Assembly (NCBI GenBank): GCA_020638555.1
Contig: JACKII010000005.1
Location: 186,001 to 250,000, forward strand
DNA length: 64,000 bases
Source of the DNA: Alphaproteobacteria bacterium
Lineage (GTDB): Bacteria; Pseudomonadota; Alphaproteobacteria; Bin95
Reading direction: 5' to 3'
The notes beneath the pieces are model-generated. The model had not been told where the DNA came from. It saw only the letters and a program-made list of their open reading frames with translations, and ran no database searches. Numbering within the stretch: position 1 is the stretch's first letter; each line of letters begins with the position of its first letter. Below, piece by piece: positions 24,482-32,464 of this stretch. A program made the translations under genes and the position numbers.

Positions 24482-24508
24482 CGAGCCCCGGGCCATGCCC
24501 GGGGCTCG
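24482..24508 (+). terminator. Perfect 12-bp-stem hairpin between the two tube genes, no T-tract
   Basis: CGAGCCCCGGGC (24482-24493), loop CAT, GCCCGGGGCTCG (24497-24508). It begins 12 nt after the first tube stop and ends 30 nt before the second tube start. Without a U-tract it is more likely to block 3' exonucleases or partly attenuate than to terminate fully, which would favour the major upstream sheath and tube transcripts. This is inference. Confidence 0.55.
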
Positions 24509-24538
24509 TCCGTTGCCGAGCATTGGGTGACTGCGCCT

Positions 24539-24991
24539 ATGGCCCTCAACCCCTATCCCCTGCCCGCCTTCCATTTCAAGGTCACCATCCTGGACACGAA
24601 CAAGTCCGACACCGCGTTTCAGGAGGTGGACGGGCTGGCGTCCAAGATCGACGTCGAGGAGGTCGGTGAAGGCGGGGAGAACAATTTCAAGCACCATTTG
24701 CCCAAGGGAATCAGCCACCCGAACCTGGTGCTGAAACGCGGCGTCACGGTCATCGGCTCGCCGCTGGTGACCTGGTGCAAAAGCGTGCTGGAAGGCGGCT
24801 TCGCCAAGGCGATCCAGCCGAAGACCGTGCAGGTGTCGCTGTTGAACGCCGCCGGCGGGCCGGATCGGTTCTGGAACATCGCCAACGCCTATCCGGTGGC
24901 GTGGACGGTGGAGGCGTTCAATTCGACCAAGAACGAAGTGGCGCTCGAACGGATCGAGCTGGCCTATACCGAAATCAAGAGGATGTTCTAA
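24539..24991 (+). CDS. Tail tube protein, second copy (baseplate-proximal tube ring)
   Basis: A 150-residue gp19-like protein: NPYPLPAFHFKVTILDTNKSDTAFQEVDGLASKIDVEEVGEGGEN, then HLPKGISHPNLVLKRGVTV and WNIANAYPVAWTVEAFNSTKNEVALERIELAYTEI. It has the same fold as the preceding gene but is clearly diverged, and it lacks the Ile/Lys-rich centre of the main tube. In Afp and Pvc the equivalent second tube-like protein forms the ring that joins tube to spike. ATG 24539 is the first start in the conserved frame. Its stop abuts the GTG of the DUF5908 gene. Confidence 0.88.
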   Translation: MALNPYPLPAFHFKVTILDTNKSDTAFQEVDGLASKIDVEEVGEGGENNFKHHLPKGISHPNLVLKRGVTVIGSPLVTWCKSVLEGGFAKAIQPKTVQVSLLNAAGGPDRFWNIANAYPVAWTVEAFNSTKNEVALERIELAYTEIKRMF

Positions 24992-25171
24992 GTGGCGGTC
25001 GAAATCCGCAACCTGACCATACATTGCGAGCTGGAGCCCGACGGCAGCAGGGCCGAGCCGCGGGGCGACGAGGCCCGTCTTGCCCAGGCGCTGCGGGCGC
25101 TGCGACGGGAAATGATGGCCGAGTGCGACCGCCGCATTGCCGAGGCGCTCCGCCGGCAGCGGGAGCGCTGA
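24992..25171 (+). CDS. Small DUF5908-type injection-system protein
   Basis: A 59-residue protein starting at GTG 24992, immediately after the second tube stop (TAAGTG), and ending 3 nt before the LysM gene. The N-terminal VAVEIRNLTIHCELEPDG strand pair matches the usual start of DUF5908 proteins (MPVEIrELxI-type), and a basic amphipathic helix follows (LAQALRALRREMMAECDRRIAEALRRQRER). Members are found only in contractile injection clusters between tube and LysM genes, where their role is unknown. The tight spacing on both sides strongly supports that it is translated. Confidence 0.72.
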   Translation: MAVEIRNLTIHCELEPDGSRAEPRGDEARLAQALRALRREMMAECDRRIAEALRRQRER

Positions 25172-25174
25172 GCC

Positions 25175-25900
25175 ATGGCCGGGCTGACCAAGCTCACCAT
25201 CCAGGCCTGCACCCTCTCCAAGAGCGGCGCCGTAACGCCGAAGACGGGCGCGGCCGATACCTTCACCGCGCTGATCAACCCGGCCGAGCTGGAGCGGGCC
25301 TTCGGCATCGACTATGGCAGCGACCAGGATCCGGACATCCCGATCAACGGCAACAGCCAGAACAAGAAATACGCGCGCTATGTGCCGGAGTCGGTGTCGT
25401 TCGCGCTGGTGCTGGACTCCACCGGCGTGGTGCCGCCGGCCACGCCCGCCCCGCCCGGCAGCCCGCCACCGGAGCCGACCCCGGTCGCGACCCTGATCGA
25501 GCAGTTGAAATCGGTCTGCTACACCTACAAGGGCGACTATCACGAACCGAACGTGGTCAAGCTGAACTGGGCGGAGAATTTCGACAATTTCCACGGCCGT
25601 ACGCGGGAGTTGAACCTCAGCTACACCCTGTTCAAGCCCACGGGCGAGCCGCTGCGGGCCAAGCTGAAGCTGAAATTCGTGCGCTATACCAGCAATGCCG
25701 AGGCGCAAAAGGAAAAGGGCGACAACTCGCCGGACATGACCCATGCGGTGATCGTGCGCGACGGCGATACCCTGCCGCTGCTCTGCGAGCGCATCTATCG
25801 CGATGGCTCGCACTATCCGATGGTGGCGCGGTTCAACGGCCTGACCGATTTCCGGTCGCTGCAACCGAACACCGTGCTGCATTTCCCCCCGCTGACCTGA
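25175..25900 (+). CDS. LysM-domain baseplate protein (Afp7/Pvc7, gp53-like)
   Basis: A 241-residue protein. The N-terminal domain has KLTIQACTLSKSG, TFTALINPAELERAFGIDYG and VPESVSFALVLDSTGVV strands, followed by a proline-rich linker (PPATPAPPGSPPPEP) and a conserved VKLNWAENFDNFHGRTRELNLSYTLFKPTGEPLRAKLKLKF core. The C-terminus is a LysM motif: VIVRDGDTLPLLCERIYRDGSHYPMVARFNGL...LQPNTVLHFPPL. In injection systems this protein clamps the tube-spike junction, with LysM used structurally. A spike gene follows 13 nt later. Confidence 0.9.
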   Translation: MAGLTKLTIQACTLSKSGAVTPKTGAADTFTALINPAELERAFGIDYGSDQDPDIPINGNSQNKKYARYVPESVSFALVLDSTGVVPPATPAPPGSPPPEPTPVATLIEQLKSVCYTYKGDYHEPNVVKLNWAENFDNFHGRTRELNLSYTLFKPTGEPLRAKLKLKFVRYTSNAEAQKEKGDNSPDMTHAVIVRDGDTLPLLCERIYRDGSHYPMVARFNGLTDFRSLQPNTVLHFPPLT

Positions 25901-25913
25901 GCCAGGATCGGGC

Positions 25914-27677
25914 ATGGCCACCTCTCCGCTGGAAACCACCGAAGGCGTCGTCTCCGTGACGGTGAAGGCCGACGGCACCGCCATCGACGGCGAGAACCTG
26001 CTGCGGGTCGACATCGAATTCGCGGTGAACCGCCTCAGCCGCGCCCGCTTTGCCTATGCCGATGGCGATCCCGGCTTCAGCGGGTTTCCGCTGACGGACG
26101 CCAAATTCGCCCCCGGCACCAAGGTGGAGATCGCCGCGGGCTATGGCACCGATGCGCCGAAGACGCTGTTCAAGGGCGTGGTGGTGGCCCAGCGGCTCGC
26201 CATCAGCGGCGAAAACGATGCGGAACTGGAGGTGGAGTGCCTGCACGAAGCGGTGAAAATGACCCTGGCCCGCAGCAATACCGTGACCGAGAAGGCGAAG
26301 GACAGCGCCGTCATCGCCAAGCTGGTCCAGGATGCCGGGCTGTCGGCAACCGTGGACAGCACCGCGCCGGAATTCACCAGGCTGGTGCAGTTCGACGCCA
26401 CCGACTGGGATTTCCTGCTGGCGCGCGCGGAGGCAAACGGCCTGGTGGTGGTGCCGACCAATGACGGCCTGACCGTGACCGCGCCGGACGCGACACAGTC
26501 GGCGACGCTGGTGGTGACCTATGGCACCGACCTGATCCGCTTCGACGGGCAGGTGGATGCGCGGCCGCAGCGCGCGCAGGCCCAGGCGTCGACCTGGGAC
26601 GTGGACAGCCAGGCGGTCCGCTCCGAGATCGCGGCCGCACTCGGCCAGAGCCAGGCCGGCCCCGGCAATCTGGCGCCCGGCACGCTCGCCGACGCGTTTG
26701 GCGGCGAACCGGCGCTGTTGCAGACCGCGGCCGTGCTGGGCGACAGCCTCTCGCCCTGGGCCAAGGCGCGGCAGTTGCGGGCCGCGCTGGCGGCGAACCG
26801 GGCGAGCCTGACCTTTCCGGGCTCGGCCAAGGCGGTGCTGGGCGAGACCATCGAACTGGCCAATCTGGGCGACCGGTTCAGCGGCACCGGCTATATCGGC
26901 GCCGTCCGCCAGCGCATCCGCGCCGGCAGCTGGACCACCACGGTCGAGACCGGCATCGACCCGGACACCCATGCCGAGCGCCACAGCATCGCCAACCCGG
27001 ACGCCGCCGGCCTGGTGGCGCCGATGCAGGGGTTGCAGATCGGCAAGGTGCAGAAACTCCAGGAAGACCCGGACAATCTCTACCGGATCGAGGTGAAGCT
27101 GCCGCTGCTGGGCGACGACCAGCCGGCGGTGTGGGCGCGGCTGGCGGGCTTTTACGCCTCGAACCAGTTCGGCGGCTTCTGGCTGCCGGAAATCGACGAC
27201 GAGGTGGTGGTGGGCTTCCTGAACGACGACCCGGCCCAGGCGGTGGTGCTGGGCAGCGTCTACAATCCGAAGCTGAAGCCGCCCTACGACATGGAAGACC
27301 AGAACAACACCAAGGCGGTGGTGACGCGCGAGAAAATGAAGGTCGAGTTCGACGAGGAAAACAAGAAAATCACCATCACCACCCCGGCCGACAACCGGAT
27401 GATTTATGACGACTCGTCCAAGACCATCACCGTCCAGGACGAAACCGGCAACAAGATCGAGCTTTCCACCAGCGGCGTGCTGATCGACAGCCCGAAGGAC
27501 ATCACCCTCAAGGCCCAGGGCAATATCAGCATGACCGCGACCATGAATGTCGACATCAAGGGCCTGAACGTCTCGGCCAGTGCCGACACCGCCTTCTCCG
27601 CCACCGGCAACGCCACCGCCAAACTGAGCGGCAGCGCCTCGACCACGATCGAGGGCGGCGTGGTCATGATCAACTGA
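25914..27677 (+). CDS. VgrG-like spike protein (Afp8/Pvc8)
   Basis: The membrane-piercing trimeric spike at the tube tip. The 587-residue protein has an N-terminal gp27-like region (about 1-200, with ENLLRVDIEFAVNRLSRARFAYADGD and LEVECLHEAVKMTLARS), a middle spacer, and a gp5-type OB fold (about 360-430) with GKVQKLQEDPDNLYRIEVKLP and FGGFWLPEIDDEVVVGFLNDDPAQAVVLGSVYN. The C-terminal part of about 150 residues alternates Lys/Thr/Ile and Gly/Ala/Ser strands ending EGGVVMIN, a beta-helix needle. There is no lysozyme insertion and no effector extension. The PAAR tip that normally caps it is not encoded nearby. Confidence 0.92.
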   Translation: MATSPLETTEGVVSVTVKADGTAIDGENLLRVDIEFAVNRLSRARFAYADGDPGFSGFPLTDAKFAPGTKVEIAAGYGTDAPKTLFKGVVVAQRLAISGENDAELEVECLHEAVKMTLARSNTVTEKAKDSAVIAKLVQDAGLSATVDSTAPEFTRLVQFDATDWDFLLARAEANGLVVVPTNDGLTVTAPDATQSATLVVTYGTDLIRFDGQVDARPQRAQAQASTWDVDSQAVRSEIAAALGQSQAGPGNLAPGTLADAFGGEPALLQTAAVLGDSLSPWAKARQLRAALAANRASLTFPGSAKAVLGETIELANLGDRFSGTGYIGAVRQRIRAGSWTTTVETGIDPDTHAERHSIANPDAAGLVAPMQGLQIGKVQKLQEDPDNLYRIEVKLPLLGDDQPAVWARLAGFYASNQFGGFWLPEIDDEVVVGFLNDDPAQAVVLGSVYNPKLKPPYDMEDQNNTKAVVTREKMKVEFDEENKKITITTPADNRMIYDDSSKTITVQDETGNKIELSTSGVLIDSPKDITLKAQGNISMTATMNVDIKGLNVSASADTAFSATGNATAKLSGSASTTIEGGVVMIN

Positions 27678-27690
27678 GGAGGCCCGAACC

Positions 27691-28131
27691 GTGCGACGTC
27701 CCGGTCCCGACGCGGCCTTCCTCGGCACCGGCTGGGCGTTTCCGCCCGCCTTTGCCGGCGCCGACGGCGCCGCCATGATGGTCTCCGCCGAGGAGGACAT
27801 CCGCCAGAGCCTGACCATCCTGCTGCGCACCCGGCCGGGCGAGCGGGTGATGCAGCCGGACTATGGCTGCGGCATCTACCGCTATGTGTTCGATATCATG
27901 GACGCCAACCTGGAAGCGAACCTCCAGGACGAGATCCGCCAGGCCATCCTGTTCTTCGAGCCGCGCATCCGCCTGGACGCGGTGACCGTGACGGTGCGGG
28001 ATTCCCTGGGCGGACGGCTGGACATCACGATCGTCTACACGGTGCGGGCCACCAACAATCGCAGCAATATCGTGTTCCCGTTCTACCTGAACGAGGGCAC
28101 GCTGGTGCCGGCCGACGCCGCTCCCACCTGA
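27691..28131 (+). CDS. GPW/gp25-like baseplate wedge protein (Afp9)
   Basis: A 146-residue gp25-family protein starting at GTG 27691. The core AEEDIRQSLTILLRTRPGERVMQPDYGCGI has the EPR-like wedge motif (rTxpGErvmxPdyGc), followed by AILFFEPRIRLDAVTV and a final beta strand pair. gp25 links the sheath to the baseplate and normally works with two baseplate-J/gp6-like proteins, which are the next genes in related clusters. Here nothing of the kind follows: after the stop comes a short 13-bp direct repeat (CTCCCACCTGATC twice) and then an unrelated porin. Confidence 0.9.
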   Translation: MRRPGPDAAFLGTGWAFPPAFAGADGAAMMVSAEEDIRQSLTILLRTRPGERVMQPDYGCGIYRYVFDIMDANLEANLQDEIRQAILFFEPRIRLDAVTVTVRDSLGGRLDITIVYTVRATNNRSNIVFPFYLNEGTLVPADAAPT

Positions 28132-28196
28132 TCCCTCCCACCTGATCGGACCCGGCCGGATCATCTGCCGTTGAATGGGGTTTGTGGGTTTTTGTA

Positions 28197-28224
28197 TTGC
28201 GAATGACTCTCATTCGCTTATTGT
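28197..28224 (+). promoter_or_regulatory. Fur-box-like palindrome overlapping a porin promoter
   Basis: The perfect 8-3-8 palindrome GCGAATGACTCTCATTCGC (28199-28217) closely resembles Fur boxes of the GCGAATGAnnnTCATTCGC type. It overlaps the spacer of a candidate promoter, TTGCGA (28197-28202), 16 nt, TATTGT (28219-28224). Binding there would block RNA polymerase, giving repression when iron is plentiful. The porin start is about 144 nt downstream. Confidence 0.6.
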
Positions 28225-28367
28225 GGCCGCGACCGCAAGGCCTTGCGGTTCGCTCCCCTCCCACCCGACGAATGGAGACATCGGCCATGCCGCCCCACTC
28301 GCCGACGGCCGGCGCACGCGCGCCGCGCCGCACCCTTTTTGCGTTTCCAAACAGGACACGGCCGGCC

Positions 28368-29444
28368 ATGCCGCCCCGCACCGACGCGGCCCTGATCGGC
28401 GCCGCCCTGATCGCCGCCGCCCTGGCCTGGCCCGGCGCCGCGGCGGCCGGAGGCTTCGACATGACCCTGGGCGGCTTCATGACCCAATGGATCGGCTATG
28501 CCTCGACCGACGCCGGCGGCGGCGAGGATGTCAGCGGCTTCGATACCCAGGCCGACGCCGAAATCCACTTCATCGCCCACACCAACCTGGACAACGGTCT
28601 CAAGGTCGGCGTGCAGGTGCAGCTCGAAGCGGAGACCAGCGACGACCAGATCGACGAGGCCTTTCTGTTCCTGCGCGGCGATTTCGGCGAACTCCTGCTG
28701 GGCAGCGAGGACGGGGCGGCCTATGCCATGCACTATGGCGTCGCCTCCCAGGGCATCGGCCTCGACGATGGCGAAGCCGGCAACTGGATCCTGGGCGTCA
28801 GCGCGGAATTGTTCACCACGGCCACGTTCTTCTTCCGCGACGACGACGCCAACAAGGTCCGCTATCTCTCGCCGCGCGTCGCGGGCTTCCAGTTCGGCGT
28901 CAGCTACGCCCCGGAAGGCGTCGAGGACGACGATGCCTTCCCGACCGAGGCCAAGAACGACGGCACGACCGCCGAGCAGATCGTACAGGCCGCGGTCAAC
29001 TACGAACACACTTTCGGCGACCTGAGCGTGGCCGCGTCGCTGGGCACGGAAGTCTTCGGCGATACGAACGGCACCAGCGGCCAGGGCGCCTATATCGTCG
29101 CCAGCGGCCTGGAATTGGGCTATGGCCCGTTCGGGGCCTCCTTCGCCGTTTCCTACGAAAACGAGCCGACCGTCGGCTTCGAGGAGCGTACTGTGGCCGG
29201 CGGCAGCGTCTTTTACGCCAGCGGCCCCACCGGCGTGTCGCTGGCGCTGATATACGGCACGGCCGACGCCACCGGCGGCGGGGACGACGCGGACCAGGTC
29301 TCGGTCGAACTGGGCGGGCATTACGACCTCGGCCCCGGCGTCAGCGCGCAGGCGTCCGTCTACTATGTCGACTACGATGCCGGTACCGGCGGCCGGGATT
29401 CGTCCGGGTTCGCAGCGGTCGGCGGCATCACCCTGGCGTTCTGA
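28368..29444 (+). CDS. Outer-membrane porin, possibly iron-regulated
   Basis: A 358-residue beta-barrel protein. From ATG 28368 there is a clear signal peptide (MPPRTDAALIGAALIAAALA, cleavage after AAAA near residue 25), then a Porin_4-type barrel: FDMTLGGFMTQWIGYAS at the start, many alternating aromatic strands such as FLRGDFGELLLGSEDGAAY, YVASYDAGTG-like turns and the terminal strand FAAVGGITLAF ending in Phe, the outer-membrane insertion signal. In-frame starts at 28272 and 28287 would spoil the signal peptide. The surface is acidic (many Asp/Glu). The upstream Fur-like box suggests control by iron. The solute is not predictable. Confidence 0.85.
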   Translation: MPPRTDAALIGAALIAAALAWPGAAAAGGFDMTLGGFMTQWIGYASTDAGGGEDVSGFDTQADAEIHFIAHTNLDNGLKVGVQVQLEAETSDDQIDEAFLFLRGDFGELLLGSEDGAAYAMHYGVASQGIGLDDGEAGNWILGVSAELFTTATFFFRDDDANKVRYLSPRVAGFQFGVSYAPEGVEDDDAFPTEAKNDGTTAEQIVQAAVNYEHTFGDLSVAASLGTEVFGDTNGTSGQGAYIVASGLELGYGPFGASFAVSYENEPTVGFEERTVAGGSVFYASGPTGVSLALIYGTADATGGGDDADQVSVELGGHYDLGPGVSAQASVYYVDYDAGTGGRDSSGFAAVGGITLAF

Positions 29445-29560
29445 CCCCCGGGCTTCCGACCGGGCGCCCGGCCCGGTCGGGGGCGATTGCGCAGCGCCGC
29501 CCGCGCCGGCAAACTGTTCCCAGGGGCCAGCCATCGCCCCGACGGAGGAGGACGCCACCC

Positions 29561-31168
29561 ATGACCAAGCCGCGCCGCAAATTCTGGGGTTGGGGCCATG
29601 TCGGCCAGGGCTACACCGATGCCGACATGGTGCCGTTCGAGGCGGAATTCGCCGAGGCCTTCGGCGTCGACGGTTTCACCGCCGATCCCTTCCCCAAGGC
29701 CGAGGCCATCGCGCTCGCCCCGCCGCGCCTCGCCATTCCGGACTCGCTGCAAGACGTCTGCACCCACGACCATTGGGAGCGGCTGGTCCACACCTACGGC
29801 CAGAGCTTCCACGAGCAGGTGCGGCGCATGGCCGGCGACTTCCGCGGCGCGCCGGACGTGGTCGCCTTTCCCCGCAACGAGCAGGACGTGGCCGACCTGC
29901 TCGACTGGTGCGCCCGCTCAGACGCCGCGGCCATCCCGTTCGGCGGCGGCTCCAGCGTCGTCGGCGGCGTGCATCCGGACGTGGGCGACGCCTACAAGGC
30001 CACGGTCTCCATCGACATGGCGCGCATGGACCGGGTGCTGGAGGTCGACCCCGTCTCGCTCGCCGCCCGCATCCAGGCCGGGGTCTATGGCCCGCATCTG
30101 GAAGCCCAGCTGAAGCCGCACGGCCTCACCATGCGCTATTATCCGCAGAGTTTCGAGTTCTCGACCCTCGGCGGCTGGCTGGCGACCAGGGGCGGCGGCC
30201 ATTTCGCCACCGGCTGGACCCATATCGACGACCAGACGGAAAGCATCCGCGCGGTGACGCCGGCCGGCACCCATGACAGCTTCCGCCTGCCCGGCTCCGG
30301 CGCCGGGCCGAGCCAGGACCGGCTGTTCCTCGGCTCCGAAGGCGCGCTCGGCATCATCACCGAGGCGTGGATGAAGCTGGTAAAGCGGCCGACCTTCCGC
30401 AACAACGCGGCCGTGCATTTCCGTGACTACTGGGACGGCGTGCGGGCGGTGCGCGCCATCAGCCAGGCCGGCCTCTATCCCGCGAATGTGCGCCTGCTGG
30501 ACCACAACGAATGCCGCTATTCCGGCACCGGCGACGGCTCCACCGCCGTGCTGATTCTGGGCTTCGAGAGCGCGGATCATCCGATGGACGCCTGGATGGC
30601 CCGGGCCCTGGAATGCGCGCTCGACCACAAGGGCTTTCTGCCGGACGAAAGCCTGTCGGCCCAGGACGACCCGCGCGCCGGGGCCGCCGGGCGCTGGCGC
30701 GAGGCCTTCATCAAGGGCGGCTATCTGCGCGAAATGCTGACCGCGCGCGGCATCATCAAGGAAACGTTCGAGACCGCGACCACCTGGGACCGGTTCGAGA
30801 GCTTCTACACCGCCGTCCACGACGCGACGCGCGAGGCGGTGGAGCGGGAGACGGGCAAGGGTGCGGCGGTCGCCTGCCGCTTCACCCATGTCTATCCGGA
30901 CGGCCCCGCGCCCTATTTCACCTTCATCGGCCAGGGCCGGCGCGGCCGGATGCGCGCGCAATACGACGCGGTCAAGACCGCAGCCTCCGACGCGATCATC
31001 CGGCACCGGGGCACCATCACCCACCACCACGCCGTCGGCCGCGACCACATGCCCTGGTATACGCAACAACGCTCGCCGGTGTTCGCCGGCGCGCTGGCGG
31101 GGGCCAAGGGTGCGGTCGATCCGGCGGGGATCATGAATCCCGGCGTGTTGCTGCCGCCACAACGGTAA
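29561..31168 (+). CDS. FAD-binding oxidase similar to alkyldihydroxyacetonephosphate synthase
   Basis: A 535-residue VAO-type flavoprotein. PDVVAFPRNEQDVADLLDWC and the IPFGGGSSVVGGVHP loop bind FAD pyrophosphate, YYPQSFEFSTLGGWLATRGGGH is the second FAD segment, and LFLGSEGALGIITEAWMKLVKRP follows. THHHAVGRDH near residue 485 matches the His-rich motif of alkyl-DHAP synthases, which swap an acyl for an alkyl chain in ether-lipid synthesis; bacterial relatives are often annotated only as FAD-linked oxidases. The N-terminus RRKFWGWGHVGQGYT is also typical of this group. GGAGGAGG lies upstream of ATG 29561. It is a single gene, convergent with rapZ. Confidence 0.85.
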   Translation: MTKPRRKFWGWGHVGQGYTDADMVPFEAEFAEAFGVDGFTADPFPKAEAIALAPPRLAIPDSLQDVCTHDHWERLVHTYGQSFHEQVRRMAGDFRGAPDVVAFPRNEQDVADLLDWCARSDAAAIPFGGGSSVVGGVHPDVGDAYKATVSIDMARMDRVLEVDPVSLAARIQAGVYGPHLEAQLKPHGLTMRYYPQSFEFSTLGGWLATRGGGHFATGWTHIDDQTESIRAVTPAGTHDSFRLPGSGAGPSQDRLFLGSEGALGIITEAWMKLVKRPTFRNNAAVHFRDYWDGVRAVRAISQAGLYPANVRLLDHNECRYSGTGDGSTAVLILGFESADHPMDAWMARALECALDHKGFLPDESLSAQDDPRAGAAGRWREAFIKGGYLREMLTARGIIKETFETATTWDRFESFYTAVHDATREAVERETGKGAAVACRFTHVYPDGPAPYFTFIGQGRRGRMRAQYDAVKTAASDAIIRHRGTITHHHAVGRDHMPWYTQQRSPVFAGALAGAKGAVDPAGIMNPGVLLPPQR

Positions 31169-31466
31169 AGCGGTGCCGCCGAACCGCCATAAGTCCGGAA
31201 ATTGCATTTTGGTGCCATCCCGACGAATTGCCCTTGGCAGATGGACCCGGACGCCTTATTTGTATTCCAGAGTTTGACTGCGACGCCCACATTTGGGGCG
31301 ATGCAGCGGTGGGCCCAGGCATCCATTGCCCCCAACCATCGCCTGGGCCCGCCACCCTTCGCCGCTGCGGCAGTCCTCGTCTTCATCGCAAACCCTGAAA
31401 CACTGTCTGACCGGAGGGATCTCCGGCGGTTCTCTGCGGCCCATGCGGCTGGGATATATGCGCCGG
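31169..31466. other. Gap between convergent genes with one inverted repeat
   Basis: There are 298 nt between the flavoprotein stop and the rapZ stop. The only structure seen is GGGCCCAGGC (31311-31320) inverted as GCCTGGGCCC (31341-31350) with a 20-nt loop, which could slow transcription from both sides. No convincing small gene was found on either strand. Confidence 0.4.
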
Positions 31467-32351
31467 TCAGCCGATCCCCAATTCCCGGTGCCGGACGCTG
31501 GCCGTCCAGCCCTGGCGTTGCAGCATCGCCGCCAGTTGCTCGGCCACGAACACCGAGCGGTGGCGGCCGCCGGTGCACCCGATCGCCAGGGTCAGATAGC
31601 TCTTGCCCTCCTGCTCGTAGCGCGGCAGCGCGAACTCGGTCAGGCCCTGCAACAGGTCCAGAAACGTCTGCAATCCGGGGTCGGTGCGGATATAGTCCGC
31701 CACCGGGGCATCGCGGCCGGTCAGGGGCCGCAGGTCCGGCTGATAGTGCGGGTTGGCGAGGAAACGCACGTCGAACACCAGGTCCGCCTCGCGCGGCAAC
31801 CCTTGCCGGAACGAGAACGACACCACCTGCACCGCCAGGCCGCTCGGCCCCTCCGACTCGAAGCCGCCGGCCACCCAGCGCTTCAACTCGCGTGCGGTCA
31901 TCAGCGAGGTGTCCAGCACCCGGTCGGCCTCGCTGCGCAGCGGCGCCAGCAATTCCCGCTCGCGCGCAACGCCGTCGCGGGCGCCGCCCAGGTCCGAGAG
32001 CGGATGGCGTCGCCGCGTTTCCGTGAAGCGGCGCAACATCGTGTCGTCGTCGCAATCCAGATAGACCAGCGCCACATCCCAGCCGTCGGCATCCACCAGC
32101 CGGCGCCGCAGCGCCAGCAACTCGGCCGGATCGAAGCCACGCGTGCGCGCATCGACGCCGATGGCAAGCCGCGCCGGCGGATCGTCGTGCAGCAGGGGGG
32201 CGAGCAGGCGGAAGGGCAGATTGTCGATGGCGTCGAAGCCGATGTCCTCGAACGCTTTCAAGGCCGTCGTCTTTCCCGCACCGGACAGCCCGGTGAGCAG
32301 CACCAAACGCCGCTGCCGGCCGCCCTGTCGCTCCGTGGATCGCTCCTGCAT
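31467..32351 (-). CDS. rapZ: RNase adapter protein RapZ (YvcJ family)
   Basis: A 294-residue nucleotide-binding protein. The N-terminal P-loop is VLLTGLSGAGKTTALKAFED at about residues 17-36, followed by DAIDNLPFRLL, VYLDCDDDTMLRRFTETRRRHPL and the highly conserved C-terminal domain LTLAIGCTGGRHRSVFVAEQLA. In E. coli RapZ guides RNase E to the GlmZ small RNA and so tunes amino-sugar synthesis; in alphaproteobacteria the role is less clear, but the gene usually lies with chvGI and PTS genes. Here it follows chvG by 113 nt with no hprK between. The start is ATG 32351 just before MQERSTERQ. Confidence 0.92.
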   Translation of the reverse strand: MQERSTERQGGRQRRLVLLTGLSGAGKTTALKAFEDIGFDAIDNLPFRLLAPLLHDDPPARLAIGVDARTRGFDPAELLALRRRLVDADGWDVALVYLDCDDDTMLRRFTETRRRHPLSDLGGARDGVARERELLAPLRSEADRVLDTSLMTARELKRWVAGGFESEGPSGLAVQVVSFSFRQGLPREADLVFDVRFLANPHYQPDLRPLTGRDAPVADYIRTDPGLQTFLDLLQGLTEFALPRYEQEGKSYLTLAIGCTGGRHRSVFVAEQLAAMLQRQGWTASVRHRELGIG

Positions 32352-32464
32352 GGCCCGTTCCCCGCATGGTGTCGGGCGGTTCCGACGCCGACTTGCCCCG
32401 TATATCGCCCATTTCGGGCGAAAAGGCCATGGCACGCGCGAAAATCGGGCAAAACCGTACGGAA

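Noticed and set aside
25833..27830. Long antisense open frame (over 600 codons) opposite the VgrG-like gene
   Set aside because: His/Arg/Gly-rich translation with no domain, lying exactly opposite a clearly recognised gene. High GC at third positions keeps the complementary frame open.
20820..28131. Ordinary myophage prophage or type VI secretion system
   Set aside because: No capsid, terminase, portal or lysis genes and no TssB/C, TssJ-M or ClpV. DUF4255, DUF5908 and LysM genes fit extracellular-type contractile systems.
28182..28367. Extended N-terminus of the porin starting at 28182
   Set aside because: It would include the Fur-like box and promoter, and place the signal peptide inside the protein.
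31169..31466. Small protein gene on the minus strand (about 31256-31444)
   Set aside because: No ribosome binding site, no domain, composition of random GC-rich sequence.
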